From Limimaricola variabilis (GTDB lineage: Bacteria > Pseudomonadota > Alphaproteobacteria > Rhodobacterales > Rhodobacteraceae): 64,000 nucleotides of DNA. Under the pieces are notes generated by a model. The model was not told the DNA's origin. It was given only the letters and a program-made list of their open reading frames with translations, and did no database searches. Where the stretch lies: the NCBI RefSeq assembly GCF_014195545.1, contig NZ_JACIBX010000001.1, positions 144,463 to 208,462 of the forward strand, written 5' to 3'. Both the position numbers and the translations under genes were made by a program. The stretch's first letter is position 1. The number at the start of each line of letters is the position of its first letter. This document shows, piece after piece, positions 6,621-16,685 of the stretch.

Positions 6621-7805
6621 ATGACGGCTCCCTACGCCTCCGACCCGCGCGACACGCGCGGCAGGCTTCATCCCGAGGAGGAAAGCGCGTTCCGTTCGCC
6701 TTTTCAGCGCGACCGCGACCGCATCATCCATGCGAGCGCCTTCCGCCGCCTCAAGCACAAGACCCAGGTCTTCATCGAGCATGAGGGCGATTATTTCCGC
6801 ACCCGGCTCACCCATTCGATCGAGGTGGCGCAGGTGGCGCGGACCATCTCCGGCGTGCTCGGGCTCAACACCGAGCTGACCGAGGCGGTGGCGCTGGCGC
6901 ACGACCTCGGCCATCCGCCCTTCGGCCATACCGGCGAGGACGCGCTCGACGCGCTGATGAAGCCCTATGGCGGGTTCGATCACAACGCGCAGGCGATCCG
7001 CATTGTCACCTCGCTCGAGCGGCACTATGCCGAGTTCGACGGGCTGAACCTGACTTGGGAGACGCTCGAGGGCATCGCAAAGCACAACGGCCCGGTGACC
7101 GGCGACATCCCCTACGCGCTGGCCGATTACGTGGCGTTGCACGATCTGGAGCTCCACACCCATGCCAGCGCCGAGGCGCAGGTGGCCGCGTTGGCCGATG
7201 ACATCGCCTATTCGCATCACGACCTGCATGACGGTCTGCGCGCCGAGCTGTTCTCGACCGACGAGCTGGCCGAGCTGCCGATCCTCGACGCCTGCTTCGC
7301 CGAGGTCGACCGCAAATATCCCGGGCTGAACTACTACCGCCGCCGCCACGAGGCGCTGCGCCGCTTCTTCGGCGTGCTGGTCGAGGACGTGATCGGCGTG
7401 GCGCGGGCCAATCTCGCCGAGGCCGATCCGCGCTCGGTGCGCGACATCCGCGAGGCAGGGCGGATGATGGTGCGCTTCACCCCCGGCCTGTGGTCGGATC
7501 TGAAGGTGCTGCGCAAGTTCCTGTTCCATCGCATGTATCGCGCGCCGGAGGTGGTGGTGATGCGCGAGCGGGTGACCGGCGTGATCCACGACCTGTTCCC
7601 GCTGTTCATGGCGCATCCCGAGAACCTGCCCAAGCAATGGCGCAAGGACGTGGCCGAGGCGGCGGACGAAACTGCCTTGGCACGGATCGTGGCGGACTAC
7701 ATCGCCGGAATGACCGACCGTTTCGCGCTGCAGGAACATGCGCGGCTGACCGGCTCGGACATACTCGAAAAGACCAATCTCGCGGGGGCCTGGAGTGGCG
7801 ATTGA
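6621..7805 (+). CDS. dgt: Deoxyguanosinetriphosphate triphosphohydrolase-like protein
   Basis: 394-residue HD-domain dNTPase that splits dNTPs into nucleosides and tripolyphosphate. The N-terminus has the family signature ESAFRSPFQRDRDRIIHASAFRRLKHKTQVF. Metal-binding motifs are the H of RLTHSIE near 63 and the HD pair in VALAHDLGHPPFGH near 93. The ATG at 6621 is chosen because homologues start near APYASDPRDTRG; the frame stays open upstream to 6507 but that part does not look conserved. Its 3' end overlaps the antiporter start by 11 bases, so the two are translationally linked. Confidence 0.9.
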   Translation: MTAPYASDPRDTRGRLHPEEESAFRSPFQRDRDRIIHASAFRRLKHKTQVFIEHEGDYFRTRLTHSIEVAQVARTISGVLGLNTELTEAVALAHDLGHPPFGHTGEDALDALMKPYGGFDHNAQAIRIVTSLERHYAEFDGLNLTWETLEGIAKHNGPVTGDIPYALADYVALHDLELHTHASAEAQVAALADDIAYSHHDLHDGLRAELFSTDELAELPILDACFAEVDRKYPGLNYYRRRHEALRRFFGVLVEDVIGVARANLAEADPRSVRDIREAGRMMVRFTPGLWSDLKVLRKFLFHRMYRAPEVVVMRERVTGVIHDLFPLFMAHPENLPKQWRKDVAEAADETALARIVADYIAGMTDRFALQEHARLTGSDILEKTNLAGAWSGD

Positions 7806-9792
7806 AACGGCAACGGAGCAGGCGGCGGCGCTGAGCCCGATCATGGCCTTCGCGCTGGTCGGCGCGATCGGCGTCGGTTCGCAATGGCTGGCTTGGCGGC
7901 TCAGGCTGCCGGCCATCGTGCTGATGCTGGTGGCGGGTCTCGCCATCGGCCCGGGGCTGGGCTGGTTCGTACCTGACCGCGACATCGGCCCGTTGGTGCG
8001 GCCGATGATCTCGATCGCGGTCGCGATCATCCTGTTCGAGGGCGGCCTGACGCTCAACTTCCACAGTCTGCGCGACGAGGCGAAGGGGGTGAGCCGGCTG
8101 GTCTTCATCGGCGCGCCGCTGGGCTGGCTGCTCTCGACGCTGGCGCTGCGCTACGGTGCCGGCATGAGCTGGGAAAGCTCGGCGGTGTTCGGCGGCATCA
8201 TGATCGTCACCGGGCCCACGGTGATCGCGCCGCTCCTGCGTACCGCGCGGCTGGCACGCCGTCCGGCCTCGCTGCTGCAATGGGAGGCGATCGTCAACGA
8301 CCCGATCGGCGCGCTCGCAGCCGTGCTCGCCTTCGAAGTGGTGCTGGTGCTGCGCACCTCGGTCACCGTCGGCAACGCGATATGGGAGCTGGCGCTCGGC
8401 ATCGGCGTGGCGCTGGTGCTGGGCGCGGCCGGGGCGGCGGTGGTCGCCTGGGGCTTCCGCAAGGGGCGCGTGCCGGAATACATGAAGGTGCCGGTGCTGT
8501 TCGCATTGCTGCTGGCCGTCTTCGCGGTCTCCGACACGGTGCTGCACGAGAGCGGGCTGCTCGCGGTCACGGTGATGGGTATCGGCATCGCCAATGCCGA
8601 CCTGCCCTCCTATGCAGAGCTGCGCCGCTTCAAGGAGCACGCCACGATCCTGCTGGTTTCGGGCGTGTTCATCCTGCTGGCGGCAGCGATCGAGTTCGAG
8701 ACTCTGACCGCGCTCAACTGGCGGGCGGTGGTGTTCATACTGGCGGTGGTGCTGGTGGTGCGTCCGCTCACCGTCTTCCTCTCGCTCATAGGTGCAGGCG
8801 TGCCGTGGCGCGAGCAGTTGCTGGTGGCCCTGACCGGGCCACGCGGCGTGGTGCTGGTGGCGGTGGCCGGCCTGTTCGGCGAGCGGCTGGCCGATCTCGG
8901 CGTGCCGGACGGCGCGACGGTGGCGCCGCTGGCCTTCGTGCTGGTGGCGGTCACCGTGGTGGTGCACGGCTTCACCCTCGCGCCCTTCGCGCGAATGCTG
9001 GGCCTGTCGGGCGGCGCGGTACCGGGTGTGCTGCTGATCGGCGGCTCGCGCTTTACCCGCGGGCTGGCCGAGGCGCTCAGGAAGGTCGAGGTGCCGGTGC
9101 TGATCGCCGATCCAAACCACAACAACCTGCGCGCCGCGCGTTCCGAGGGGATCCCGACCTATTCCGGCGACATCCTGTCGGAATCGGCCGAGCACTGGCT
9201 CGAGCTGGTGAGCTACGACCTCGTCGTCGCCGCCACCGAGAACGACGCCTACAACACCCTCGTGGCGACCGATCTCGGCCCGGAATTCGGCCGCGACAAC
9301 GTCTACCAGATCGCGCGGCAGAAGATGGAAAGCGCCCGTCACGCCCTGTCGAGCAGCCTCACCGGGCGCGAGTTCGGCCCCGAGGAGACCTATGACGGTC
9401 TCGAGCGGATGATGCGCGAGGGCTGGAGCTTCCGCGTCACCCGGCTGACCGAGGAATACGGGCTCGTGGAGTGGCGCGAGAAGCGGCCACACGCGAAGGT
9501 CGTGGCCCGGATCGGGCCGCAGGGCACCACCGAGTTCATCCGCGAGGACGAGGACATCCGCCCCGCGCCCGACGTGCGGATCATCTCGCTGCTGCCGCCG
9601 GGCGAGGAGAAGGGCACCGATCCCGAAGCCGGGCACGAGATCGCGCGCCGCGCCGCCAAGAACAACAGCGGCAAGGGGACGAGCCATCCGCCCAACAAGG
9701 GCGGCAGCATGGCGGGCGTGAAGGCGCTGGGGCGGGGTCGCGGGCTGGCCGGGTTCGGCCGCAAGGGCGGCAAGCCACCCCGCGCCGCCTGA
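7795..9792 (+). CDS. Cation/proton antiporter (CPA1-like) with TrkA-N domain
   Basis: 665 residues. About 12-13 membrane helices fill residues 15-405, with [19 protein letters not shown] and NDPIGA (near 168), the motif of the transport core. A Rossmann-type TrkA-N (RCK) domain follows from about 410 ([16 protein letters not shown]), which in related proteins senses nucleotides. The last 45 residues are Gly/Lys/Arg-rich and probably disordered. It likely exchanges Na+ or K+ for H+ across the inner membrane. The GTG start inside the end of dgt follows GGGGG at a good distance; an ATG about 14 codons later is the alternative. The ion is not certain. Confidence 0.85.
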   Translation: MAIETATEQAAALSPIMAFALVGAIGVGSQWLAWRLRLPAIVLMLVAGLAIGPGLGWFVPDRDIGPLVRPMISIAVAIILFEGGLTLNFHSLRDEAKGVSRLVFIGAPLGWLLSTLALRYGAGMSWESSAVFGGIMIVTGPTVIAPLLRTARLARRPASLLQWEAIVNDPIGALAAVLAFEVVLVLRTSVTVGNAIWELALGIGVALVLGAAGAAVVAWGFRKGRVPEYMKVPVLFALLLAVFAVSDTVLHESGLLAVTVMGIGIANADLPSYAELRRFKEHATILLVSGVFILLAAAIEFETLTALNWRAVVFILAVVLVVRPLTVFLSLIGAGVPWREQLLVALTGPRGVVLVAVAGLFGERLADLGVPDGATVAPLAFVLVAVTVVVHGFTLAPFARMLGLSGGAVPGVLLIGGSRFTRGLAEALRKVEVPVLIADPNHNNLRAARSEGIPTYSGDILSESAEHWLELVSYDLVVAATENDAYNTLVATDLGPEFGRDNVYQIARQKMESARHALSSSLTGREFGPEETYDGLERMMREGWSFRVTRLTEEYGLVEWREKRPHAKVVARIGPQGTTEFIREDEDIRPAPDVRIISLLPPGEEKGTDPEAGHEIARRAAKNNSGKGTSHPPNKGGSMAGVKALGRGRGLAGFGRKGGKPPRAA

Positions 9793-9820
9793 GGGCGTCC
9801 AGCCGCGTCCACCGGTCTTT

Positions 9821-9853
9821 GGCGGCGCCTGCGCGTTGACGCGCGGCGCCGCC
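9821..9853. terminator. Very stable hairpin between the antiporter gene and argS
   Basis: A 9-bp stem (GGCGGCGCC with its complement) and a 5-bp stem (GCGCG/CGCGC) stack with one bulged T and a TTGA loop. It lies 28 bases after the antiporter stop. No T-tract follows, but its stability suggests a transcript end, with argS started from a promoter further right. Confidence 0.5.
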
Positions 9854-9901
9854 GTGGTAAAGGGTCGCATCTCGCGGCACGAACGGCCAAAAGGACTGCG
9901 C

Positions 9902-11644
9902 ATGAACCTCTTCACCGACATCCGGGCGCTGGTGCTCGATACGCTGGACGCGATGGCGCGCGACGGCGCGCTCCCCGAGGGGCTGGAGACCGGCGCGGTC
10001 ACGGTGGAGCCGCCGCGCGATGCGGCGCATGGCGACATGGCGACCAACGCGGCGATGGTGCTGGCCAAGCCCGCGGGCAAGAAGCCGCGCGACATCGCCG
10101 AAGCCCTGGTCGAGCGGCTCGGCGCCGACAACCGGATCGCCTTCGCCGAGGTGGCGGGGCCGGGCTTCATCAACCTCCGCCTCGCGCCGTCGCTGTGGCA
10201 GGGCATCGTCCGCGCCGCGCTGACCGAGCAGGGCTTCGGCCGCTCGACCATGGGGCAGGGCGAGAAGGTCAACGTCGAATACGTCTCGGCCAACCCCACG
10301 GGGCCGATGCATGTGGGCCACGCCCGCGGCGCGGTGTTCGGCGACGCGCTGGCGCGGCTCCTGGCCTATGCCGGTCACGACGTGACCAAGGAATACTACG
10401 TCAATGACGGCGGCGCGCAGGTCGACGTGCTGGCGCGCTCCTCCTTCGAGCGCTACCGCGAGGCCTGCGGCATGACGCCGGAGATTGGCGAGGGGCTCTA
10501 CCCGGGCGACTACCTCGTGCCGGTGGGCGAGAAGCTCAAGGAGATCTGGGGCGAGCGGATGCTCAACAGCCCGGAATCCGAATGGCTCGACGAGGCCCGC
10601 GAGATCGCCACCGAGGCGATGATGGAGATGATCCGCGACGACCTCGCGGCGCTTGGCGTGACGATGGACGTGTTCTTCTCGGAGAAGTCGCTCTACGGCA
10701 CCGGCCGTATCGAGGAGGCGATCGAGAGCCTGCGCGCCAAGGGGCTGATCTATCGTGGCACGCTGGAGCCGCCTAAGGGCAAGACGCCCGAGGATTGGGA
10801 GCCGCGCGAGCAGACACTGTTCCGCTCCACCGCGCATGGCGACGACGTCGACCGGCCGATCATGAAGTCGGACGGCGCCTGGACCTATTTCGCCCCTGAC
10901 ATCGCCTATCACCACGACAAGGTGACGCGCGGCTTCACCCAGCTGATCGACGTGTTCGGCGCCGATCACGGCGGCTACGTCAAGCGGATGAAGGCGGCCG
11001 TCTCGGCGCTCTCCGAAGGGCGCGTGCCGCTCGACGTGAAGCTGATCCAGCTGGTGAAGCTGTGGAAGAACGGCGAGCCGTTCAAGATGTCCAAGCGCGC
11101 CGGCAACTTCGTCACGCTGCGCGATCTGGTCGATCAGGTCGGCTCGGACGCGGTGCGGTTTCACATGCTGACCCGCAAGAACGACGCGCCGCTCGACTTC
11201 GATTTCGACAAGGTGCTCGAGCAGAGCCGTGAAAACCCGGTCTTCTACGTGCAATACGCCAATGCGCGCATCAACTCGGTGCTGCGCAAGGCCGACGCGA
11301 TGGGCATCGCGGTCGACGACGCGACGCTGGCCAACGCCGATCTCTCTGCGCTCGACCACGAGGCCGAGCTGGCGCTGATGCGCAGCCTCGCCGAATGGCC
11401 GCGCCTGGTGGAGATCGCGGCCAAGGGCCACGAGCCGCACCGCGTCGCCTTCTACCTCTACGATCTGGCCTCGGCCTTCCACGCGCTGTGGAACCGCGGC
11501 AATGACGAGCCCGGCCTGCGCTTCGTGCAGGAGGGCGACGCGGCCACCACGCAGGGCAAGATTTCGCTCGCGCGGGCGGTCGGCGTTGTGATCGCGGAGG
11601 GGCTTGGTATCCTCGGCGTCACACCGGTCGAGGAGATGCGCTGA
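9902..11644 (+). CDS. argS: Arginyl-tRNA synthetase
   Basis: 580-residue class I aminoacyl-tRNA synthetase that charges tRNA-Arg. An N-terminal arginyl-tRNA synthetase additional domain precedes the HIGH-type motif, here HVGH in [13 protein letters not shown] (about 136). The KMSK-type motif is KMSKR (about 394). The C-terminal DALR anticodon-binding domain includes [21 protein letters not shown]. The ATG is supported by AAGGA 8 bases upstream. It heads a run with the SPOR gene, nagZ, scpA and scpB, all on one strand with small gaps or overlaps. Confidence 0.97.
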   Translation: MNLFTDIRALVLDTLDAMARDGALPEGLETGAVTVEPPRDAAHGDMATNAAMVLAKPAGKKPRDIAEALVERLGADNRIAFAEVAGPGFINLRLAPSLWQGIVRAALTEQGFGRSTMGQGEKVNVEYVSANPTGPMHVGHARGAVFGDALARLLAYAGHDVTKEYYVNDGGAQVDVLARSSFERYREACGMTPEIGEGLYPGDYLVPVGEKLKEIWGERMLNSPESEWLDEAREIATEAMMEMIRDDLAALGVTMDVFFSEKSLYGTGRIEEAIESLRAKGLIYRGTLEPPKGKTPEDWEPREQTLFRSTAHGDDVDRPIMKSDGAWTYFAPDIAYHHDKVTRGFTQLIDVFGADHGGYVKRMKAAVSALSEGRVPLDVKLIQLVKLWKNGEPFKMSKRAGNFVTLRDLVDQVGSDAVRFHMLTRKNDAPLDFDFDKVLEQSRENPVFYVQYANARINSVLRKADAMGIAVDDATLANADLSALDHEAELALMRSLAEWPRLVEIAAKGHEPHRVAFYLYDLASAFHALWNRGNDEPGLRFVQEGDAATTQGKISLARAVGVVIAEGLGILGVTPVEEMR

Positions 11645-11707
11645 CGGCGCAGCACGACAAGGCAAGGGGCAACAGACCCCGTGGAAGCGAGCGGCGGAGA
11701 GTCTGAC

Positions 11708-12655
11708 ATGGCACAACCGAGCGATCCGCAGGGGCCGGGCCGACTGGCCGCAGCCACCGCGCTGGCGTTCCGCTATGCCGGGGCGCTGCTGTCGCTCGCG
11801 CTGGTGCTGGGCCTCGCCATCTGGGGCTGGAAGCTGTGGATGCGCGACGTCACCGGCATCCCGGTGGTGCGCGCCATGGAAGGCCCGATGCGCGAGGCGC
11901 CCGAGGATCCGGGCGGCGAGATCGCGCTGCATACCGGCCTCGCGGTCAACGACATCGCCGCGATGGGCGAGGCAGCGGGTCCCGAGGAGCGCCTGGTGCT
12001 GGCTCCGCAGCCGCCCGGCCTGACTGAGGAGGACCTGATGGTCCAGCCCACCGCCGAGGCCGGCGAGCGCCGCCCCGGCGACACCCCGGAAGACACGCTC
12101 GCGGCCTTCGACCCGGATCGGGCGATGTCGGCCGAGGACGTGGCCGAACTGGCCGACAGCCTGATCGAGGGCGTGGCGCCGCTGGGCGAGGTCGAGGCGC
12201 CGGCGCCGGGCACCGTCGACGGACCCGACCCGTCGGTGATCGCCGCCGCCAACGGCGCCACGGCCGACCCGGCCTCCGGCGCCCCGGCGCGCCCGGCGCT
12301 GCGACCGCAGGCGCTGCGCCCGGCCACCGCCATGGCCGCTGCCGCCGCGCCCACCCCGGAGCCGCAGGCCGCGCCCGTCAATGTCAGCACCCGCGAGATC
12401 CCGCCCGGCACCAGCCTGGTGCAGCTCGGCGCCTTCGAGAGCCCCGAAGTCGCCGGACAGGAATGGCTGCGCCTGACCGCCCGCTTCGGCGAGTTGCTCG
12501 CCGGACGCGAACGGCTGGTGCAGGAGGCGGTTAGCGGCGGCCGCACCTTCTTCCGGCTGCGAGCGACCGGCTTTGCCGACCTCGCCGAGGCGCGGCGCTT
12601 CTGCTCGGCGCTGGTCGCCGAGGACGCCGCCTGCATCCCGGTGGTGGTGCGATGA
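11708..12655 (+). CDS. SPOR-domain inner-membrane protein
   Basis: 315 residues. A short cytoplasmic N-terminus is followed by one membrane helix (about residues 22-44, AGALLSLALVLGLAIWGWKLW). A long low-complexity periplasmic linker rich in Ala, Pro and Glu leads to a C-terminal SPOR domain (about 230-315, TSLVQLGAFESPEVAGQEW to CIPVVVR). SPOR domains bind denuded glycan strands at division sites. The ATG is preceded by GGAG at 8 bases. It sits between argS and nagZ, overlaps nagZ by ATGA, and fits a cell-wall or division role in that operon. The exact partner is unknown. Confidence 0.85.
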   Translation: MAQPSDPQGPGRLAAATALAFRYAGALLSLALVLGLAIWGWKLWMRDVTGIPVVRAMEGPMREAPEDPGGEIALHTGLAVNDIAAMGEAAGPEERLVLAPQPPGLTEEDLMVQPTAEAGERRPGDTPEDTLAAFDPDRAMSAEDVAELADSLIEGVAPLGEVEAPAPGTVDGPDPSVIAAANGATADPASGAPARPALRPQALRPATAMAAAAAPTPEPQAAPVNVSTREIPPGTSLVQLGAFESPEVAGQEWLRLTARFGELLAGRERLVQEAVSGGRTFFRLRATGFADLAEARRFCSALVAEDAACIPVVVR

Positions 12656-13647
12656 CCGCCGCCGCAATCCTCGGCCCCGAAGGCGCCCGTCTCGGCCGCG
12701 ACGAGGCGGCATTCTTCCGCGACGCCGACCCTTGGGGCTTCATCCTCTTCGCCCGCAACGTCGAGACGCCCGATCAGCTGCGCCGCCTGACCTCCGATCT
12801 TCGCGAGACGCTGGGCCGCGAGGCGCCGATCCTGATCGACCAGGAGGGCGGCCGGGTGCAGCGGATGCGGCCACCGCATTGGCACGCCTACCTGCCCGCG
12901 CTCGACCAGATGCAGCGCGCACTCGACCCGCTGCGCGCGCAGTGGCTGCGCCACCGGCTGATCGCGGCCGAGCTGCACGAGGTCGGCATCGACGTGAACT
13001 GCGCGCCGCTCGCCGATCTGGTCGAGCCGCAGACCCATCACATCCTGCGCAACCGCCTCTATGGCGACACGGTCGACGGCGTCGTGGCCGCCGCTCGGAT
13101 CGCTGCCGACGGCCTGCTGGCGGGCGGCGTGCTGCCGGTGCTCAAGCACATTCCCGGCTATGGGCGCGCCCATGTCGACAGCCACAAGGCGCTGCCGCGC
13201 GTGTCGGTGCCGCTCTCGGAGCTGCGCGCGCGCGATTTCGCGCCCTTCGTGGCGCTTGGCCACATGGCGATGGGCATGACCGCGCATATCGTTCTCGACG
13301 CCGTCGATCCCGACCGCCCGGCCACCACCTCGGCCAAGGCGATGCGGATGATCCGCGAGGAGATCGGCTTCGACGGGCTGCTGATGACCGACGATCTGTC
13401 GATGGAGGCGCTCTCGGGCGACATCGACGCGCGGGCCGAGGCCAGCATCGCCGCCGGCTGCGACGTGGTCCTGCACTGCAACGGCGACCGGGACGAGATG
13501 GAAGCGGTGGTCGCGGCCTGCGGCGTGATGGGCACCGATGCAATGCGCCGGGCCGAGGCGGCGCTGGCGCAGCGCCGCACGCCCGAGCCCGCCGATCTCG
13601 ACGCGCTGCGCGACGAGCTGGGCGCGCTCACGGGGGAGGACGTGTGA
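12652..13647 (+). CDS. nagZ: Beta-N-acetylhexosaminidase (peptidoglycan recycling)
   Basis: 331-residue glycoside hydrolase family 3 enzyme. It removes GlcNAc from anhydro-muropeptides in the cytoplasm. Key motifs are LIDQEGGRVQRM, LKHIPGYGRAHVDSH (the K-H and the loop D-S-H, where the His assists catalysis) and LLMTDDLSMEAL, which carries the nucleophile Asp. Length is standard for NagZ. The start overlaps the SPOR gene stop (ATGA) and its own stop overlaps the scpA start by one base, so translation is coupled through the unit. Confidence 0.95.
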   Translation: MTAAAILGPEGARLGRDEAAFFRDADPWGFILFARNVETPDQLRRLTSDLRETLGREAPILIDQEGGRVQRMRPPHWHAYLPALDQMQRALDPLRAQWLRHRLIAAELHEVGIDVNCAPLADLVEPQTHHILRNRLYGDTVDGVVAAARIAADGLLAGGVLPVLKHIPGYGRAHVDSHKALPRVSVPLSELRARDFAPFVALGHMAMGMTAHIVLDAVDPDRPATTSAKAMRMIREEIGFDGLLMTDDLSMEALSGDIDARAEASIAAGCDVVLHCNGDRDEMEAVVAACGVMGTDAMRRAEAALAQRRTPEPADLDALRDELGALTGEDV

Positions 13648-14438
13648 TGGATGGCGGGCAGGAGAGCCTGGCGCGCCCCTCCAGCGTCGAGGAACGCCGC
13701 GCCGCCGAGGCGCTGATCGTCGATGTCGATGGCTTCGAGGGGCCGCTCGACCTGCTGCTGGTGCTGTCGCGCACCCAGAAGGTCGATCTGCGCCAGATCT
13801 CGATCCTTGCTTTGGCCGAGCAGTATCTGGGCTTCGTCGAGAAGGCCCGCGCGCTCAGGATCGAGCTCGCCGCCGATTACCTCGTCATGGCGGCCTGGCT
13901 GGCCTATCTGAAATCGCGGCTGCTGCTGCCGCCCGATCCCACCACCGAGGAGCCGTCGGGCGAGGACATGGCCGCGCATCTGGCCTTCCAGCTCGAGCGG
14001 CTGCAGGCGATGCGCGAGGCGGCCGATGCGCTCTTCGCGCGGCCGCTTCTCGGCCGCGACGTCTTCGCGCGTGGGGATGCCGAAGCGGTGACCGTGCATC
14101 GCTCCACCGTGCATCACGCCTCGCTGCTCGACCTCATGCAGGCCTATGCGCGGGTCAAGACGCGCGACGAGTTCCGGCCCTTCGTCATGGACCGGCGCGA
14201 CCTGATGACGATGGAGCAGGCGCTCGACCGGTTGCGCGCGCTGGTGGGCGAGAGCGCCGATTGGGCCGACATCTCGGCCTATCTGCCGGAGGATTGGCAC
14301 GCCGCGCCGCGTCGCCGCCGCTCGGCCACCGCCGCGACCTTCGCGGCCTCGCTCGAACTGGCCAAGGAAGGCCGCATCGAGATCCGCCAGGGCGACATCT
14401 TTGCCCCGATCCAGATCCGCCGCAAGGAGCGCGCATGA
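13647..14438 (+). CDS. scpA: Segregation and condensation protein A
   Basis: 263-residue kleisin of the bacterial condensin. ScpA bridges the Smc dimer and recruits ScpB. The signature GFEGPLDLLLVLSRTQKVDLRQISI lies near residues 25-50, and a conserved C-terminal winged helix covers the last 70 residues. The ATG at 13647 overlaps the nagZ stop (TGATG) and is preceded by GGGGGAGGA, which fixes the start. It overlaps scpB by ATGA. No smc gene is in the window. Confidence 0.93.
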   Translation: MDGGQESLARPSSVEERRAAEALIVDVDGFEGPLDLLLVLSRTQKVDLRQISILALAEQYLGFVEKARALRIELAADYLVMAAWLAYLKSRLLLPPDPTTEEPSGEDMAAHLAFQLERLQAMREAADALFARPLLGRDVFARGDAEAVTVHRSTVHHASLLDLMQAYARVKTRDEFRPFVMDRRDLMTMEQALDRLRALVGESADWADISAYLPEDWHAAPRRRRSATAATFAASLELAKEGRIEIRQGDIFAPIQIRRKERA

Positions 14439-15052
14439 CCCAGCAGCCCGAACCCGCACAGTTCGACGCCCCGACCCGTGCCGAGGCGGCGCGGATGATC
14501 GAGGCGCTGCTCTTCGCCAGCCCCGAGCCGCTCTCGACCACCGAGCTGGGGCGTCGCCTGCCCGAGGGCACCGACCTCACCGCCGCGCTCGAGGAGCTGC
14601 GCGCCCGCTATGCCGGGCGTGGGGTCGAGCTTTGCCGGATCGGCGACGCCTGGGCGTTCCGCACCGCGCCCGATCTCGGCCACCTGCTGGAGCGTCACGC
14701 GGTCGAGACCCGCAAGCTCAGCCGCGCGGCGACCGAGACGCTGGCGATCATCGCCTATCACCAGCCTGCCACCCGTGCCGAGATCGAGGAGATCCGTGGC
14801 GTCTCGGTCAGCCGCGGCACCATCGACCAGCTGATCGAGATGGGCTGGGTCCGGCTGGGGCGGCGCAAGATGACACCGGGCCGGCCCGCCACCTTCGTGG
14901 TCACCGAGGGATTCCTCGACCATTTCGGCCTGTCGAGCCCGCGCGATCTGCCGGGGCTGCGCGAGCTGCGCGCGGCCGGGTTGCTCGACAGCCGCCGGGC
15001 TCCCGACGAGGATGAGGGCGAGGCCGGCGCGGAGCAGGAGAACCTTTTCTGA
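14435..15052 (+). CDS. scpB: Segregation and condensation protein B
   Basis: 205 residues made of two winged-helix domains, the second subunit that binds ScpA in the Smc condensin. Visible family sequence includes ARMIEALLFASPEPLS at the N-terminus and ETLAIIAYHQPATRAEIEEI, GVSVSRGTIDQLIEMGWV in the middle. AAGGAG precedes the ATG, and the start overlaps the scpA stop. It is the last gene of the argS operon. The acidic tail (DEDEGEAGAEQENLF) is common in this group. Confidence 0.93.
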   Translation: MTQQPEPAQFDAPTRAEAARMIEALLFASPEPLSTTELGRRLPEGTDLTAALEELRARYAGRGVELCRIGDAWAFRTAPDLGHLLERHAVETRKLSRAATETLAIIAYHQPATRAEIEEIRGVSVSRGTIDQLIEMGWVRLGRRKMTPGRPATFVVTEGFLDHFGLSSPRDLPGLRELRAAGLLDSRRAPDEDEGEAGAEQENLF

Positions 15053-15217
15053 TCCTGAACGCGCTCCCCGGTGACACCACGTCATCGTTGGCCTTTATGG
15101 GCCGCTTTTGCGTTCAATGCCCGGCGTCAATCCTAACTTAAGCCCCGGCATGCATGCTTCCCGGCAACGCAACGCCGGCGCGACCCCGCCCGGCAGGACC
15201 AGACCGGGACCATCGAC

Positions 15218-16666
15218 ATGCCCATCGAAACGGCGCGGCAGATCTCGGCCCGCAACGTCGCCGAGATCCGGGGCGCGATCCGGATCATCCGCAGGATCGA
15301 GGCGCAGCAGCGCCGCTTCGCCGCGGCTGCGGTGTCGGTCTGCTTCGCCTCCCTGGCTGGCTACGCGCTCGACCTGCGACTGCTCTACCTGCCCCTGGCC
15401 GAGGGCGGCGGCACCCACCCGCTGACCGCCGTGGTGGCGCTGCTGCTGGCCTCGGCGCGTCTGTCGCGGCAGCGCCGCGGCGAGGTGGCCTTCACCATCC
15501 TGGCGCTCGGTCTGCTGGCCTGGCGCGCGGCCGAGCTGCTCTGGCAGGTCGCGCCGCTTCCGCTGGAGCGCTGGCTCGACGGGCCGGAGCGGGCGCTGCC
15601 CCGTCCGCCGGTGGAGCTGGGGCACAACACGCTGATGGCGCTGGCGGCGATCTCGGCCGCGATCCTGCTGCGACACCGGACCGCGCTCGGCATGGCGGCG
15701 CTGGTCACGGCGTTCGGCATCTGCGGCACGGTGATCGTCGCCTACAGCTACGCGCTCGACGCCGCGCTCGGGGGGATGTCGCCGGTGACGACGCTGATCG
15801 CGCTGCTGCTGGCGCTGGCCTGCCTGTCGCGCCATCTCGACCCGATGGCACTGCGGCTGCTCTTGTCGGACAGCACCGTGTCGCGGATGCTGCGCCGCCA
15901 GCTGCTGCTGGCGATGTGCGGCTTTTGGATCGGCGGACTGCTGCTGTTGCAGCTCGACCCGACCGAATGGGTGGCCGGGGCGCCGCTGATCGTCACGGTC
16001 ATGCTGGTGGTCGCCGCCGCCGGGCTGATGTCGAGCGTGGCGATGCTGTCCTCGGCCGAGAGCGAGCGGCAGCGCCATCAGGCCGCGCTCGAACGGCTCT
16101 CGGTCACCGACGCGCTCACCGGGCTCGCCAATCGCTGGGCCTGCGACCTCTTCGCCAGCCGGGCCGTGGCCGCCGCGCGGCGCGAGGGGACGGGCCTCGC
16201 CGTGGTGCTGATCGACATCGACCGGTTCAAGCTGGTCAACGACCGTTTCGGCCATGCCGCGGGCGACCGGCTGTTGCGCGAGGTGGGGCATCTGCTGCCG
16301 CGCTGGCTGCGCCGCTCGGACCTCGCCGCGCGCTGGGGCGGGGAGGAATTCCTGCTGATCCTCACCACCACGCGGCTGACCGGCGCGATGGCGCTGGCCG
16401 AACGGGTGCGCCGCTGCTTCGAAGATCGGCTGACGCTGCCCGACGGCTCGGCGCCGGTCACCGCCTCGATCGGCTGCGCCGAGCTGCTGCCGCATGAGGA
16501 GACGATCGACGCCGCGATCAGCCGCGCCGACGCGGCGCTCTACCGGGCCAAGAATGGCGGCCGCAACCGGGTCGAGCCGCCACCGGTGTGCGGGGCCCGG
16601 AAGGATGCAGAAACCGAAGCACCGCCGCATCGCCGCCGGTCAGCGGACAAGATTGCCGCGCCCTGA
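15218..16666 (+). CDS. Membrane-bound diguanylate cyclase (GGDEF)
   Basis: 482 residues. The first 290 hold about eight membrane helices with no named sensor domain. The GGDEF domain (about 295-455) begins with LERLSVTDALTGLANRW and has the active-site motif GGEEF in RWGGEEFLLIL, so it should make cyclic di-GMP from two GTP. FKLVNDRFGHAAGDRLL is the substrate-binding region. No RxxD inhibitory site stands five residues before GGEEF. The Arg-rich tail is probably disordered. The ligand sensed by the membrane part is unknown. It stands alone, convergent with dcd. Confidence 0.88.
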   Translation: MPIETARQISARNVAEIRGAIRIIRRIEAQQRRFAAAAVSVCFASLAGYALDLRLLYLPLAEGGGTHPLTAVVALLLASARLSRQRRGEVAFTILALGLLAWRAAELLWQVAPLPLERWLDGPERALPRPPVELGHNTLMALAAISAAILLRHRTALGMAALVTAFGICGTVIVAYSYALDAALGGMSPVTTLIALLLALACLSRHLDPMALRLLLSDSTVSRMLRRQLLLAMCGFWIGGLLLLQLDPTEWVAGAPLIVTVMLVVAAAGLMSSVAMLSSAESERQRHQAALERLSVTDALTGLANRWACDLFASRAVAAARREGTGLAVVLIDIDRFKLVNDRFGHAAGDRLLREVGHLLPRWLRRSDLAARWGGEEFLLILTTTRLTGAMALAERVRRCFEDRLTLPDGSAPVTASIGCAELLPHEETIDAAISRADAALYRAKNGGRNRVEPPPVCGARKDAETEAPPHRRRSADKIAAP

Positions 16667-16685
16667 GCGCGCCGCTCAGGGCGCG
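16657..16685. terminator. 13-bp perfect hairpin covering both convergent stop codons
   Basis: CGCGCCCTGAGCG and its complement CGCTCAGGGCGCG surround a 3-base loop. The left arm holds the TGA of the diguanylate cyclase gene and the right arm the TGA of dcd, so each stop codon is part of the stem. It can serve both directions but has no T-tract. Confidence 0.6.

Noticed and set aside
9581-12712. A 1,043-codon minus-strand frame across argS and the SPOR gene
   Set aside because: It crosses gene boundaries of clear plus-strand genes and shows no domain.
15108-15136. Promoter for the diguanylate cyclase gene (TTGCGT, 17 bases, TCCTAA)
   Set aside because: The -10 matches the consensus at only two positions, so it is not listed.
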